Below are positions 17,559 through 23,987 of a DNA stretch of 64,000 bases, one piece after another (the first letter of the stretch is position 1; every line of letters begins with the position of its first letter). A program made the position numbers and the translations under genes. The stretch lies in the NCBI GenBank assembly GCA_902586125.1, contig CACIGI010000002.1:1-64000 (forward strand). Direction: 5' to 3'. This stretch comes from an uncultured Pelagibacteraceae bacterium (GTDB lineage Bacteria; Pseudomonadota; Alphaproteobacteria; Pelagibacterales; Pelagibacteraceae). Under the pieces are notes generated by a model. The model was given only the letters and a program-made list of their open reading frames with translations. It was not told the DNA's origin and searched no databases.

Positions 17559-17774
17559 TTATCTTTCGTATTTCCACTTACCTGTCCAAGGGTTGTATTC
17601 AAGCTGTGAGTCCTTTCTTTCATAACTCCATTCGCTTTCCCAAGGGTTGTATTTTAAAGAGGAATCCCTTGGCGCACTTTCCCATTGGCCAGAGTAAGGG
17701 TTATACTTAATCTCAGCCAAACTTATGTTTGGTAGGAGTAAAAAAAACGAAATAATCAGTAGTTTTTTTTTCAT
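17559..17774 (-). CDS. exported 71-aa protein with three NP(W/Y) repeats
   Basis: The start at ATG 17774 is fixed by an excellent AGGAGG 5 nt upstream; an open frame reaches back to 17819 but lacks such a site. Residues 1-19 are a signal peptide (LLIISFFLLLPNISLA). The mature part consists of three repeats of 15-17 residues: IKYNPYSGQWESAPRD, LKYNPWESEWSYERKD and LEYNPWTGKWKYER. The pattern is (K/E)YNP(Y/W)xxxW. No family is recognised; the repeats might bind a carbohydrate or peptide. It is divergent from the second caspase gene and has promoter element E. Confidence 0.72.
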   Translation of the reverse strand: MKKKLLIISFFLLLPNISLAEIKYNPYSGQWESAPRDSSLKYNPWESEWSYERKDSQLEYNPWTGKWKYER

Positions 17775-17792
17775 TTTAACCTCCTGGAATGT

Positions 17793-17818
17793 TAACGATA
17801 AAGTGATAAATTTATTCA
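17793..17818 (-). promoter_or_regulatory. ECF-type promoter E (NPW-repeat gene)
   Basis: TGAATAA (17818-17812), 14 nt, CGTTA (17797-17793) on the minus strand, 19 bp upstream of ATG 17774. Unlike copies A-D the following leader is not the conserved one, so the match of both boxes and of the exact spacing is independent support for the promoter reading. Confidence 0.72.
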
Positions 17819-17833
17819 ATTGAATTAAGAAAT

Positions 17834-19078
17834 ATGAAAATACATAATAGAAATAGTTTATTGTTTTTACTCTGTATCTTTTTTAGTATTTCATTTTTAT
17901 TTCCTGCTCATTCTAATCAAATAGATAATGCTAAAAAATTAAATTTTAAAGAATCTGGTCCATTTTATGGGGTGAAAAAAAATGGTAAAAAATTAAGAGG
18001 AATATTAATTGGTACTAAAATGGACTCTGGGCAAAGTGATTGGTATGGAACATTTGATAAAAAAGGTGCATATTGGAAAGGTTATTTTAAACATACTTAC
18101 CCTGATGGTGAAATATTATATCAATACACTGAATATGGTGTGGATAGTAAGGGAATAGTAATTAGAGAGGGCAAATCATGGAAAGTTGTAGATCAGTATC
18201 TGATTTCGAAAGAGGATTTTGAGAAAGTAAAACTATATATTCAGTACGATATTGAGCTCCCTTTTAGCTTTTATGAGTTTGACTTAGGGGACAAAAAAAT
18301 TGCTGAGCAAAAACCTCAAGAAGAAAAAGTTAAATTAACTAAAACACAAACATTTTCTACTGAAGAAAATTACTATGCTTTAGTTATTGGAAACAATAAT
18401 TATCAACATTTAGAAAAATTAGATGCAGCTGAAAATGATGCTGTTGTGATTGCTGATGTGTTAGAGAAAAAATACGGATTTGAAGTAGATTTACTTTTAA
18501 ATGCAGATTATGACCAAACAGTTAATTCCCTGTTTAAAATTACAGATAAACTTAAAAGAAATGATAATTTGCTTATTTATTATGCAGGTCATGGAGAATT
18601 AGATAAAGATGAAAATAGAGGTTACTGGCTGCCAGTTGATGCAAGTTATGAAATGAGATCAAAATGGATAAGTAATCAAAGGATTGTTGATCGAATTAAG
18701 GCTACAAAAGCTAAGCATGTTTTATTAGTTGCAGATAGTTGTTTTTCAGGAACATTAATGAGATCGGGAGGTAATTTAGAGAAAGAAGAATCTATTGATG
18801 AAAAATATATTAAGAGACTTAAAAACAAAAAAACACGTCTAGTTATTACTTCTGGAGGGAATGAACCAGTTGTTGATAGTGTAGGTGGTGATCATTCTTT
18901 GTTTGCTCTAAAATTCATCGATACCTTAAAAAACAATAATACTGTAATTAATTCTCAAATTTTATTTGAAAACGTTAGAAGATATGTGGTAGCAAATGCA
19001 GACCAAACCCCAGAAAGAGCAATGGTTCATAAAACTGGTCACGATGGAGGAGATTTTTTATTTTTTCCTAAGAAATAA
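17834..19078 (+). CDS. exported caspase-fold (C14) protease
   Basis: A 414-aa protein with a signal peptide (LFLLCIFFSISFLFPAHS). Residues 60-110 contain MORN-like stretches (GTFDKKGAYWKGYFKHTYPD). The caspase domain spans about 178-414, with catalytic His253 in YYAGHGEL and Cys303 in VADSCFSG. It is clearly a paralogue of the C-terminal domain of the 13449-15548 protein: RGYWLPVDA, KWISNQRI, TRLVITSGGNEPV and the tail GGDFLFFPKK all have counterparts there. It is the only caspase not in the sigma operon; it is divergent from the NPW-repeat gene and no ECF element is seen upstream on its strand. Probably periplasmic. Confidence 0.9.
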   Translation: MKIHNRNSLLFLLCIFFSISFLFPAHSNQIDNAKKLNFKESGPFYGVKKNGKKLRGILIGTKMDSGQSDWYGTFDKKGAYWKGYFKHTYPDGEILYQYTEYGVDSKGIVIREGKSWKVVDQYLISKEDFEKVKLYIQYDIELPFSFYEFDLGDKKIAEQKPQEEKVKLTKTQTFSTEENYYALVIGNNNYQHLEKLDAAENDAVVIADVLEKKYGFEVDLLLNADYDQTVNSLFKITDKLKRNDNLLIYYAGHGELDKDENRGYWLPVDASYEMRSKWISNQRIVDRIKATKAKHVLLVADSCFSGTLMRSGGNLEKEESIDEKYIKRLKNKKTRLVITSGGNEPVVDSVGGDHSLFALKFIDTLKNNNTVINSQILFENVRRYVVANADQTPERAMVHKTGHDGGDFLFFPKK

Positions 19079-19110
19079 AAAAAGCCCCTTAAGGAGTAAA
19101 GGGGCTTTTA
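19079..19110. terminator. bidirectional terminator between caspase and peptide C
   Basis: The hairpin AGCCCCTT / AAGGGGCT with loop AAGGAGTA is bordered by an A run on the left and TTTT on the right. It lies directly after the caspase stop and 17 bp from the stop of the convergent peptide C gene. Confidence 0.85.
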
Positions 19111-19126
19111 ATTAACTAGAGATTGA

Positions 19127-19303
19127 TTAGCAACCACTGAAATTATTCCAGCAAATTCCATCAGGGTTTGTTCTGTAATGAGACTCTACATAAGTGCCAT
19201 TACTTTTAAAATATCCATCAACTAATACTAAAGCATTAGCAGCTGTATTTAAATTTAGGCCAATTACCGAAATTAGACCAATCATCATTATTACTTTTTT
19301 CAT
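19127..19303 (-). CDS. small exported peptide C, 58 aa
   Basis: The start at ATG 19303 follows AAAGGAAACACA; an in-frame ATG at 19339 lies in the leader. The protein has the signal peptide MKKVIMMIGLISVIGLNLN with cleavage after TAANA, then VLVDGYFKSNGTYVESHYRT followed by NPDG and a C-terminal part with two Cys. The motif GYxxxNGTYVxxHYRTNPDG occurs in many small exported proteins of unknown role in Proteobacteria, so unlike A, B and D this peptide has recognisable relatives. Confidence 0.68.
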   Translation of the reverse strand: MKKVIMMIGLISVIGLNLNTAANALVLVDGYFKSNGTYVESHYRTNPDGICWNNFSGC

Positions 19304-19346
19304 TGTGTTTCCTTTTGTTAGTTGTTTGTTTTTGTTCATATTTAAC

Positions 19347-19372
19347 TAACGTTTGATTTTGATTTTTATTCA
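19347..19372 (-). promoter_or_regulatory. ECF-type promoter C
   Basis: TGAATAA (19372-19366), 14 nt, CGTTA (19351-19347) on the minus strand, followed by the conserved leader of peptide C. The block terminator-promoter-leader here is nearly identical to that of copy A (17190-17272), which shows duplication of the whole block. Confidence 0.75.
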
Positions 19373-19383
19373 AAAAAAAAGAT

Positions 19384-19414
19384 AAAAAAAAAGCCCCTGA
19401 AAAGGGGCTTTTTT
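19384..19414 (-). terminator. terminator of peptide D
   Basis: AAGCCCC-TGAA-AAGGGGCTT with A and T runs, the same sequence as 17241-17269. It lies 25 bp after the stop of peptide D and upstream of promoter C. Confidence 0.85.
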
Positions 19415-19438
19415 ATTTTATTACTTTTGGATTTTAGC

Positions 19439-19591
19439 TTAGTGCCATCCACCCATTAATATATTATAAGTAGGAGTATAAGTACTAGTGTATCCACCAC
19501 CAAATCCGTTAGGTGTATGTGTCCAGTAACCAGCATTAGCACTTGTTGCTAAAACTGAAAGTATTCCTATTACCATTGCTATCTTTTTCAT
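19439..19591 (-). CDS. small exported peptide D, 50 aa
   Basis: The start at ATG 19591 follows the ribosome site AAAGGAAACACA. The signal peptide MKKIAMVIGILSVLATSANA differs from that of peptide B by one residue. The mature part of 30 residues (GYWTHTPNGFGGGYTSTYTP and onward) is rich in Gly, Tyr, Thr and Trp, and is unlike peptide B. Transcription would come from promoter D and end at the hairpin at 19384-19414. Confidence 0.65.
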   Translation of the reverse strand: MKKIAMVIGILSVLATSANAGYWTHTPNGFGGGYTSTYTPTYNILMGGWH

Positions 19592-19634
19592 TGTGTTTCC
19601 TTTTGTTAGTTGTTTGTTTTTGTTCATATTTAAC

Positions 19635-19660
19635 TAACGTCTGATGATGAATTTTATTCA
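19635..19660 (-). promoter_or_regulatory. ECF-type promoter D
   Basis: TGAATAA (19660-19654), 14 nt, CGTTA (19639-19635) on the minus strand, followed by the conserved leader of peptide D. It is the rightmost copy, 39 bp from the right arm-like repeat. Confidence 0.75.
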
Positions 19661-19698
19661 AAAAAAAATTAAATTATTCCAGTAAAAGGTGAAAATCA

Positions 19699-19733
19699 CT
19701 TACCAACCGATTTACCAACGAATGCAATTACAG
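19699..19733 (+). repeat. right arm-like direct repeat (tandem TTTACCAAC)
   Basis: Two copies of (T)TTACCAAC with 12-bp spacing, followed by GAATGCAATTA; it is the partner of 12169-12202. It lies 80 nt before the tRNA core at 19813. The stretch 19661-19812 holds no gene that I can see. Confidence 0.65.
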
Positions 19734-19812
19734 ACAGAAACAAATAGAAACAAAATGAAAACATTCCAGCTTGATTAAAGTTAATATTGTTGTAAAACCT
19801 AGATTCTTAATA

Positions 19813-19889
19813 GGGCCTGTAGCTCAGTTGGTTAGAGCAGTACACTCATAATGTATTGGTCCCAGGTTCGAGTCCTGGCGGGCCCACCA
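19813..19889 (+). tRNA. tRNA with CAT anticodon, probably tRNA-Ile2 (or elongator Met)
   Basis: A 77-nt cloverleaf with encoded CCA: acceptor GGGCCTG/CGGGCCC, D arm GCTC-AGTTGGTTA-GAGC, anticodon loop CTCATAA (CAT at 19847-19849), T arm CCAGG-TTCGAGT-CCTGG. The first 40 nt are duplicated at 12055, so the 5' half of this copy was supplied by the island and the 3' half is the original host one. A GGGCC acceptor and TTGGTC after the anticodon stem look more like the lysidine-type tRNA-Ile2 than elongator tRNA-Met, but sequence alone does not settle this. Confidence 0.93.
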
Positions 19890-19896
19890 TAAAATT

Positions 19897-20739
19897 ATGA
19901 TTAATTTTAAAGATCAAATATTCAATTGTAAAAATATAATCATTTTTTCGCTTGATAAAAAAAATTTCATAAAGGCTTTTACTAGATTTATAACTTTCTT
20001 ATATAAATTGAGTATTTTTATATTTAAAATTTTTTTTATAAATAAGAAAATTGAAGAATTTTCCGTTGAGAGTAAGCGATTAAACGAGGTATTTATACAC
20101 TTTGCAACTAACAAAGGATCTCACTTTTTTTCTAACAACATCAAGCACTCTGGTCATGGATATGATGCCTTTTACGAAAAACTTTTTAAAGAAAATAGGA
20201 CTAAAAACTTGAATATAATGGAATTCGGAATTCATCATGGAGACTCTCTTGCGGCCCTATCTAGTTATTTTCCAAATGCAAATATAGTAGGAGTAGATAA
20301 AAATCCATTTTCGACCAATTATAAATCCAAAAGAATAAGGACCTTACATTGCGATGTATCCTCAGAAAAAAATTTAGCGAGCTTATCTAATTATCTTAAT
20401 AAAGATTATGATTATATTATAGATGATGCAAGCCATAACCCAATTCACCAAAAATTGACTCTTTTTTCAATGTTTCAAAATCTTAAAAGTGGAGGGATTT
20501 TTGTGATTGAAGAATTAAATTTTTTTCAATCAGAGAATAACAAAGATGATCCTAATCAAAATTTTTTAAGAAATTTACTAATTGATGTTTCAAAAAAATC
20601 TGAAACTATTTTAAAATCAAAATATAATGATAAGATTATGGATTTTATTGATGATGTACAAGATGTGGAAATAAATAAAGGAGTTTTGACTCACAAAGAG
20701 GTCAACGTGTCTGAAATTGCTTTCATAAAAAAAAAATAA
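19897..20739 (+). CDS. class I SAM-dependent methyltransferase (MycE/macrocin O-methyltransferase-like)
   Basis: A protein of 280 aa. The core has NKGSHFFSNN, GHGYDAFYEKLF, MEFGIHHGDSLAALSSYFPN (SAM-binding motif I), GVDKNPF and DYIIDDASHNP, then LKSGGIFVIEELN. This resembles sugar O-methyltransferases of the MycE/macrocin type, where the DDASH-like motif helps bind metal. The first 55 residues are hydrophobic and Lys-rich with no clear match. It starts 7 bp after the tRNA CCA, with little room for a promoter. The substrate is unknown; a glycan is plausible. Confidence 0.72.
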   Translation: MINFKDQIFNCKNIIIFSLDKKNFIKAFTRFITFLYKLSIFIFKIFFINKKIEEFSVESKRLNEVFIHFATNKGSHFFSNNIKHSGHGYDAFYEKLFKENRTKNLNIMEFGIHHGDSLAALSSYFPNANIVGVDKNPFSTNYKSKRIRTLHCDVSSEKNLASLSNYLNKDYDYIIDDASHNPIHQKLTLFSMFQNLKSGGIFVIEELNFFQSENNKDDPNQNFLRNLLIDVSKKSETILKSKYNDKIMDFIDDVQDVEINKGVLTHKEVNVSEIAFIKKK

Positions 20740-20769
20740 TAGCAATGAACCTAATGATTTAAATTGAGA

Positions 20770-21360
20770 TTAATTTTTAGAAAATTCTTCTAAAGTTTTA
20801 AAAAGAGCATCTATTTGGTTATCATTTGAATTCAAAATAGAGGCAAACTCTTCTTTTTGTGTCCTAGCTAAACTTAGTCCCTCAATAATTAAATCTCTAA
20901 TCAAAGGATTTTCAGGATTTTTTGTATAAACTCGCCAGTCAATTTTGACCTCAGGTCTTTCTGACGTTCCTTTTAAAAGACTATTCACAATTGTGTAGTT
21001 TTCATTCAAAACTTCTTTAGATAAAACATCAATTTCTGGATTTGTATATTCCGAAAGTCTGCTAGAAAAACTTTTAAGAAAATATTCTCTAAATAATTTT
21101 GAATATTTTTTTTTCTGGTTATCATCAAGGTTTTTTCTTATAGAACCAAGTGTATAGAAACCGATACCTCTAATATCCACTGTTTCTTCAGCAATTATTT
21201 TTAGTTTGTTTATTTTTTCATCTTTAGATAAGTTTTCTGAGAGTATTTTTGAAGCTCTATTAACTGTTGATTGTACAAATATGTCAGCTTCAATGGAAAA
21301 AGAGCTTCCTATTGTTAAAAAATAAAAAAAAATTATTAAAATAATTTTTCTGATCTTCAT
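20770..21360 (-). CDS. mlaC: MlaC/Ttg2D-like periplasmic phospholipid-binding protein
   Basis: A 196-aa protein with a signal peptide (IILIIFFYFLTIGSSFS). It matches the MlaC (toluene tolerance Ttg2D) family: VDIRGIGFYTLGS, KKYSKLFREYFLKSFSSRLSEY, VDWRVY-type KIDWRVYTKNP, and LIRDLIIEGLSLARTQKEEF. MlaC carries phospholipids between the MlaA complex in the outer membrane and the inner-membrane MlaFEDB transporter. It lies 10 bp downstream of mlaA on the same strand; the transporter genes are not in this window. Confidence 0.88.
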   Translation of the reverse strand: MKIRKIILIIFFYFLTIGSSFSIEADIFVQSTVNRASKILSENLSKDEKINKLKIIAEETVDIRGIGFYTLGSIRKNLDDNQKKKYSKLFREYFLKSFSSRLSEYTNPEIDVLSKEVLNENYTIVNSLLKGTSERPEVKIDWRVYTKNPENPLIRDLIIEGLSLARTQKEEFASILNSNDNQIDALFKTLEEFSKN

Positions 21361-21370
21361 ATTTTTAATT

Positions 21371-22156
21371 TTATTGGCTTATCTCATCCCAATCACTATC
21401 ATTTTGAGTGTTAATTATTTTCCTGGAGTTGAGAATTTTTTGTTGGCGATCTTGTAAATATAAACTTTTAACTGAAGCATAAAAGTCTAATGAATTTTTC
21501 TTTAAGTTTTCAATCGAGTCATAATTTTTAGCTCTGAAATCAATTCCAGAGGCACCTTTGGAATAATAATAATCTGAGTTTTTGAAATATTGAGTGTCTT
21601 CACCAACTGTTATATTGTACCAAGGATCACCACCAAGGTAATTGAAAGTTGAAGCAACTGTATCTCTAATTGTGCTTGGACCTAAAACTGGCAGAACAAT
21701 GTAACATCCTGGGCCAACACCTAATTTAGCTAAAGATTGACCATAATCTTCTTTTTCATAATTTGTCAGTCCTAGATATTCAGCAACATCAAAAATACCC
21801 AAAATCCCCACAGTTGTATTTATTATAAATCTTCCAGTGTTTACACCTGCCTGTTTAAAATCACCTTGTAAAATATTATTTGGTATTGTTATCAAGTGGG
21901 AAATGTTATCCAAAGAATTACTTACACCAGTTTTTGCCGGTGAGGGTAATTTTCTATATAAAGATGCAATGGGTTTAAAAACCACCCCGTCTAAAGTTTG
22001 ATTGAATGCAAAGGTAAACCTATTAATTTTTTCGAAGCAATCCTTTACTTCAGCAGGTTCATTTTTTTTTAATATTAAATCTCCGTCAGATCCGGCGTTG
22101 ACATTTAGAGTTAACGCAAGGGTTGTAAATATAATAATTAAGAATTTTTTTATCAT
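21371..22156 (-). CDS. mlaA: MlaA/VacJ family protein
   Basis: A protein of 261 aa of the VacJ/MlaA family, the outer-membrane component that removes mislocalised phospholipids. Family segments are FEKINRFTFAFNQTLDGVVF, KPIASLYRKLP, NISHLITIPNNILQGDFKQA, RFIINTTVGILGIFDVA, EDYGQSLAKLGVGPGCYIVLP and LGPSTIRDTV. The N-terminus is an ordinary signal peptide (FTTLALTLNVNA-G) with no lipobox Cys, although MlaA is usually a lipoprotein. It forms a unit with mlaC. Confidence 0.92.
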   Translation of the reverse strand: MIKKFLIIIFTTLALTLNVNAGSDGDLILKKNEPAEVKDCFEKINRFTFAFNQTLDGVVFKPIASLYRKLPSPAKTGVSNSLDNISHLITIPNNILQGDFKQAGVNTGRFIINTTVGILGIFDVAEYLGLTNYEKEDYGQSLAKLGVGPGCYIVLPVLGPSTIRDTVASTFNYLGGDPWYNITVGEDTQYFKNSDYYYSKGASGIDFRAKNYDSIENLKKNSLDFYASVKSLYLQDRQQKILNSRKIINTQNDSDWDEISQ

Positions 22157-22213
22157 AGAATTTTTATATTATATTCGACCATAAAGTAAATTAAGTATTA
22201 ATTAAATATAAAA

Positions 22214-22954
22214 ATGTATCAAAAAATAGGCTTAAAAATGGCCACAAGTTATTCCCCAAATTTTAATTTACCCAAAAGGGTAAAAAACAAAATTAAATTT
22301 ATAATAATTCATTACACAGGTATGAAAAAAGAATCTACAGCTATTAAAAGACTGCAAGACCCAAAATCAAAAGTTAGCGCGCATTATTTGATTAAAAGAA
22401 ATGGTGAAATAATAAATTTAGTTCCAGATCTTTTTGAAGCTTGGCATGCTGGAGTTTCAAGCTGGAAACACTTTAAATCTCTTAATAAAAATTCAATAGG
22501 TATTGAGATTACTAATCCAGGCCATAAACATGGTTATAAAAAATTTTCAAAAAAGCAAATATTTTCAATTCAAAAATTACTCAATGTTTTAGTAAAAAAA
22601 TATAAAATTAAAAAAAGATATATTCTTGGTCACTCTGATATAGCTCCAGGTAGGAAAAAAGATCCAGGTGAAAAATTTCCATGGGAAATGTTAGCAAAAA
22701 ATAAATTAAGTTTTTGGCATAATCTTAATCAAAAAAAAATTAAAAAGTTTAGAGAAAAAAATCTTATTAACAAAGTTGATGAAAGTTTATTTTTAAAAAA
22801 TCTGTATAAAATTGGCTATAATAATGTAAAAAAATTCAAATCTCATAAAAACATCAAGTTCCTTACACTAGCTTTTCAAAGACGATTTAGACAGAGTCTT
22901 GTTAATGGTAAGATTGATAAAGAGTGCCTATTAATTAGTAGAAACCTTCTATAA
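22214..22954 (+). CDS. N-acetylmuramoyl-L-alanine amidase (AmpD-like)
   Basis: This 246-aa amidase_2 family enzyme cleaves the MurNAc-L-Ala bond in peptidoglycan or its recycled fragments. Zinc ligands are His in IIIHYTGM and His/Asp in GHSDIAPGRKKDPG; EAWHAGVSSW and NSIGIEITNPGH are further family motifs. The C-terminal 80 residues resemble a short peptidoglycan-binding helical region. No signal peptide is seen, which points to a cytoplasmic recycling role. A second start at ATG 22238, preceded by ATAGG, is possible. Confidence 0.87.
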   Translation: MYQKIGLKMATSYSPNFNLPKRVKNKIKFIIIHYTGMKKESTAIKRLQDPKSKVSAHYLIKRNGEIINLVPDLFEAWHAGVSSWKHFKSLNKNSIGIEITNPGHKHGYKKFSKKQIFSIQKLLNVLVKKYKIKKRYILGHSDIAPGRKKDPGEKFPWEMLAKNKLSFWHNLNQKKIKKFREKNLINKVDESLFLKNLYKIGYNNVKKFKSHKNIKFLTLAFQRRFRQSLVNGKIDKECLLISRNLL

Positions 22955-23002
22955 TAAGAAAAATTTTGCTTGAAATATCAAATTTTAGCAATAAATTGAA
23001 CA

Positions 23003-23358
23003 TGCCAGATGAACGACTTATCGCTTTAGAACTTTAAAGAGGAAAGTCCGGACTCTACAAAGATGCAGTGCCAGGTAACACCTGGCAGGGGAAACCCTAG
23101 GGATAGTGCCACAGAAAATATACCGCCTTAACAAGGCAAGGGTGAAAAGGTGTGGTAAGAGCACACCGGTTCTATTGGTAACAATGAACGCTGGAAAACC
23201 CCACTGGGAGCAAGACTAAGTAGAGATGACATTGTTGAAAAACTAAAAGCTATCTTTGGCTCGTCATCAGGGTTAGTTGCTTGAGCTTAAGAGTGATCTT
23301 GAGCCTAGACAAATGATAAGTTTAAACGACAGAACCCGGCTTATAGTTCATCTGGCTT
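23003..23358 (+). ncRNA. rnpB: RNase P RNA
   Basis: Bacterial type A RNase P RNA. Conserved blocks are GAGGAAAGTCCGGACTC near the 5' end, CAGGGGAAACCC, GCCACAGAAAATATACCGCC, GGTAAGAGCACACCGG, and ACAGAACCCGGCTTA at the 3' end. The terminal helix pairs TGCCAGATGAAC with GTTCATCTGGC, which sets the ends. It processes the 5' ends of tRNAs. It sits alone between the amidase gene and the dcw cluster. Confidence 0.96.
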
Positions 23359-23464
23359 TTAATCGAAAATTAATATCTCCCAAATGTTCACCTTTTGACT
23401 CATCATAATCCTCAATTGGTCTACTTCAATTATAAATAGTATTTGTTGACTCATTCAAAAAAAA

Positions 23465-23489
23465 CCCATAATATCCCATCAATTCCCAA
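23465..23489 (-). promoter_or_regulatory. MraZ operator (three TGGGN boxes)
   Basis: The plus strand has CCCAT, CCCAT and CCCAA starting at 23465, 23475 and 23485, exactly 10 bp apart; read on the minus strand this is three TGGG(A/T) boxes separated by 5 nt. MraZ is known to bind such direct repeats in front of its own operon. The array ends 29 bp before the mraZ start. The remaining non-coding part from 23359 to 23464 shows no other feature I can name. Confidence 0.8.
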
Positions 23490-23517
23490 ATAAGGGGTTT
23501 ATAGGATTTTATGGTTT

Positions 23518-23973
23518 ATGTTTTTATCGACCTACGAAAACAAATTGGACAAAAAAGGAAGGGTCTCAGTGCCTGCAAGTTATAGATCATATTTATCTAA
23601 TTTGGGATATCACGGTGTAATTTGTTATCCATCTTTTAATAATCAATCAATAGAAGCATGGCCTCAAGATAGAGTAGAAAAAATTTCAAATACAATAGAC
23701 TCTTTAAATCCTTTTGAGGAAAAAAGAGATTTTTTTGCAACATCCATTTTATCTGAAAGTTCAAATTTACAATTCGATAGCGAAGGAAGAATTTCACTTA
23801 CTTCAAAATTATTAAAACATGCAAAAATCAAAAATAGCATGGTTTTTGTTGGTCAGGGTAAAACATTCCAAATTTGGGAACCAACAATATTTGAAAAATT
23901 TAAGGTTGCTGCAAGAAAAAAAGCTAATTTAAATCGAGCCAGCCTTAAATGGGAGCATCAACTAAATAAATAA
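23518..23973 (+). CDS. mraZ: transcriptional regulator MraZ
   Basis: A 151-aa protein made of two AbrB-like SpoVT domains. The first has [20 protein letters not shown], the second [19 protein letters not shown], each with the D-x-K/E-GR-(V/I)-x-(V/L) signature. MraZ forms a ring, binds repeated TGGGN boxes and represses the division/cell-wall operon. Such boxes are present just upstream. It is the first gene of the dcw cluster and is followed after 14 bp by ftsZ. Confidence 0.95.
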   Translation: MFLSTYENKLDKKGRVSVPASYRSYLSNLGYHGVICYPSFNNQSIEAWPQDRVEKISNTIDSLNPFEEKRDFFATSILSESSNLQFDSEGRISLTSKLLKHAKIKNSMVFVGQGKTFQIWEPTIFEKFKVAARKKANLNRASLKWEHQLNK

Positions 23974-23987
23974 CGGGGGATAACAAA

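Larger units (their letters stand above)
12055..19852. mobile_element. tRNA-inserted genomic island (sigma/anti-sigma, caspases, trypsin-like protease, small exported peptides)
   Basis: The left end is a 40-nt copy of the 5' half of the CAT-anticodon tRNA; the right end is the same 40 nt within the complete tRNA at 19813-19889. About 75 nt inside the left copy and 80 nt inside the right one is an imperfect direct repeat containing tandem TTTACCAAC. This is the layout expected for attL/attR with a shared core and integrase arm sites. Everything between is accessory: two caspase-fold proteases, a trypsin-like protease, an ECF sigma/anti-sigma pair and small exported proteins. No integrase, transposase or replication gene is visible, so the element is probably immobile now. 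Base composition does not stand out from the flanks. Confidence 0.75.

Noticed and set aside
12055-19852. An integrase, transposase or toxin-antitoxin pair in the island
   Set aside because: No open frame shows a tyrosine or serine recombinase, DDE transposase or known toxin/antitoxin pattern.
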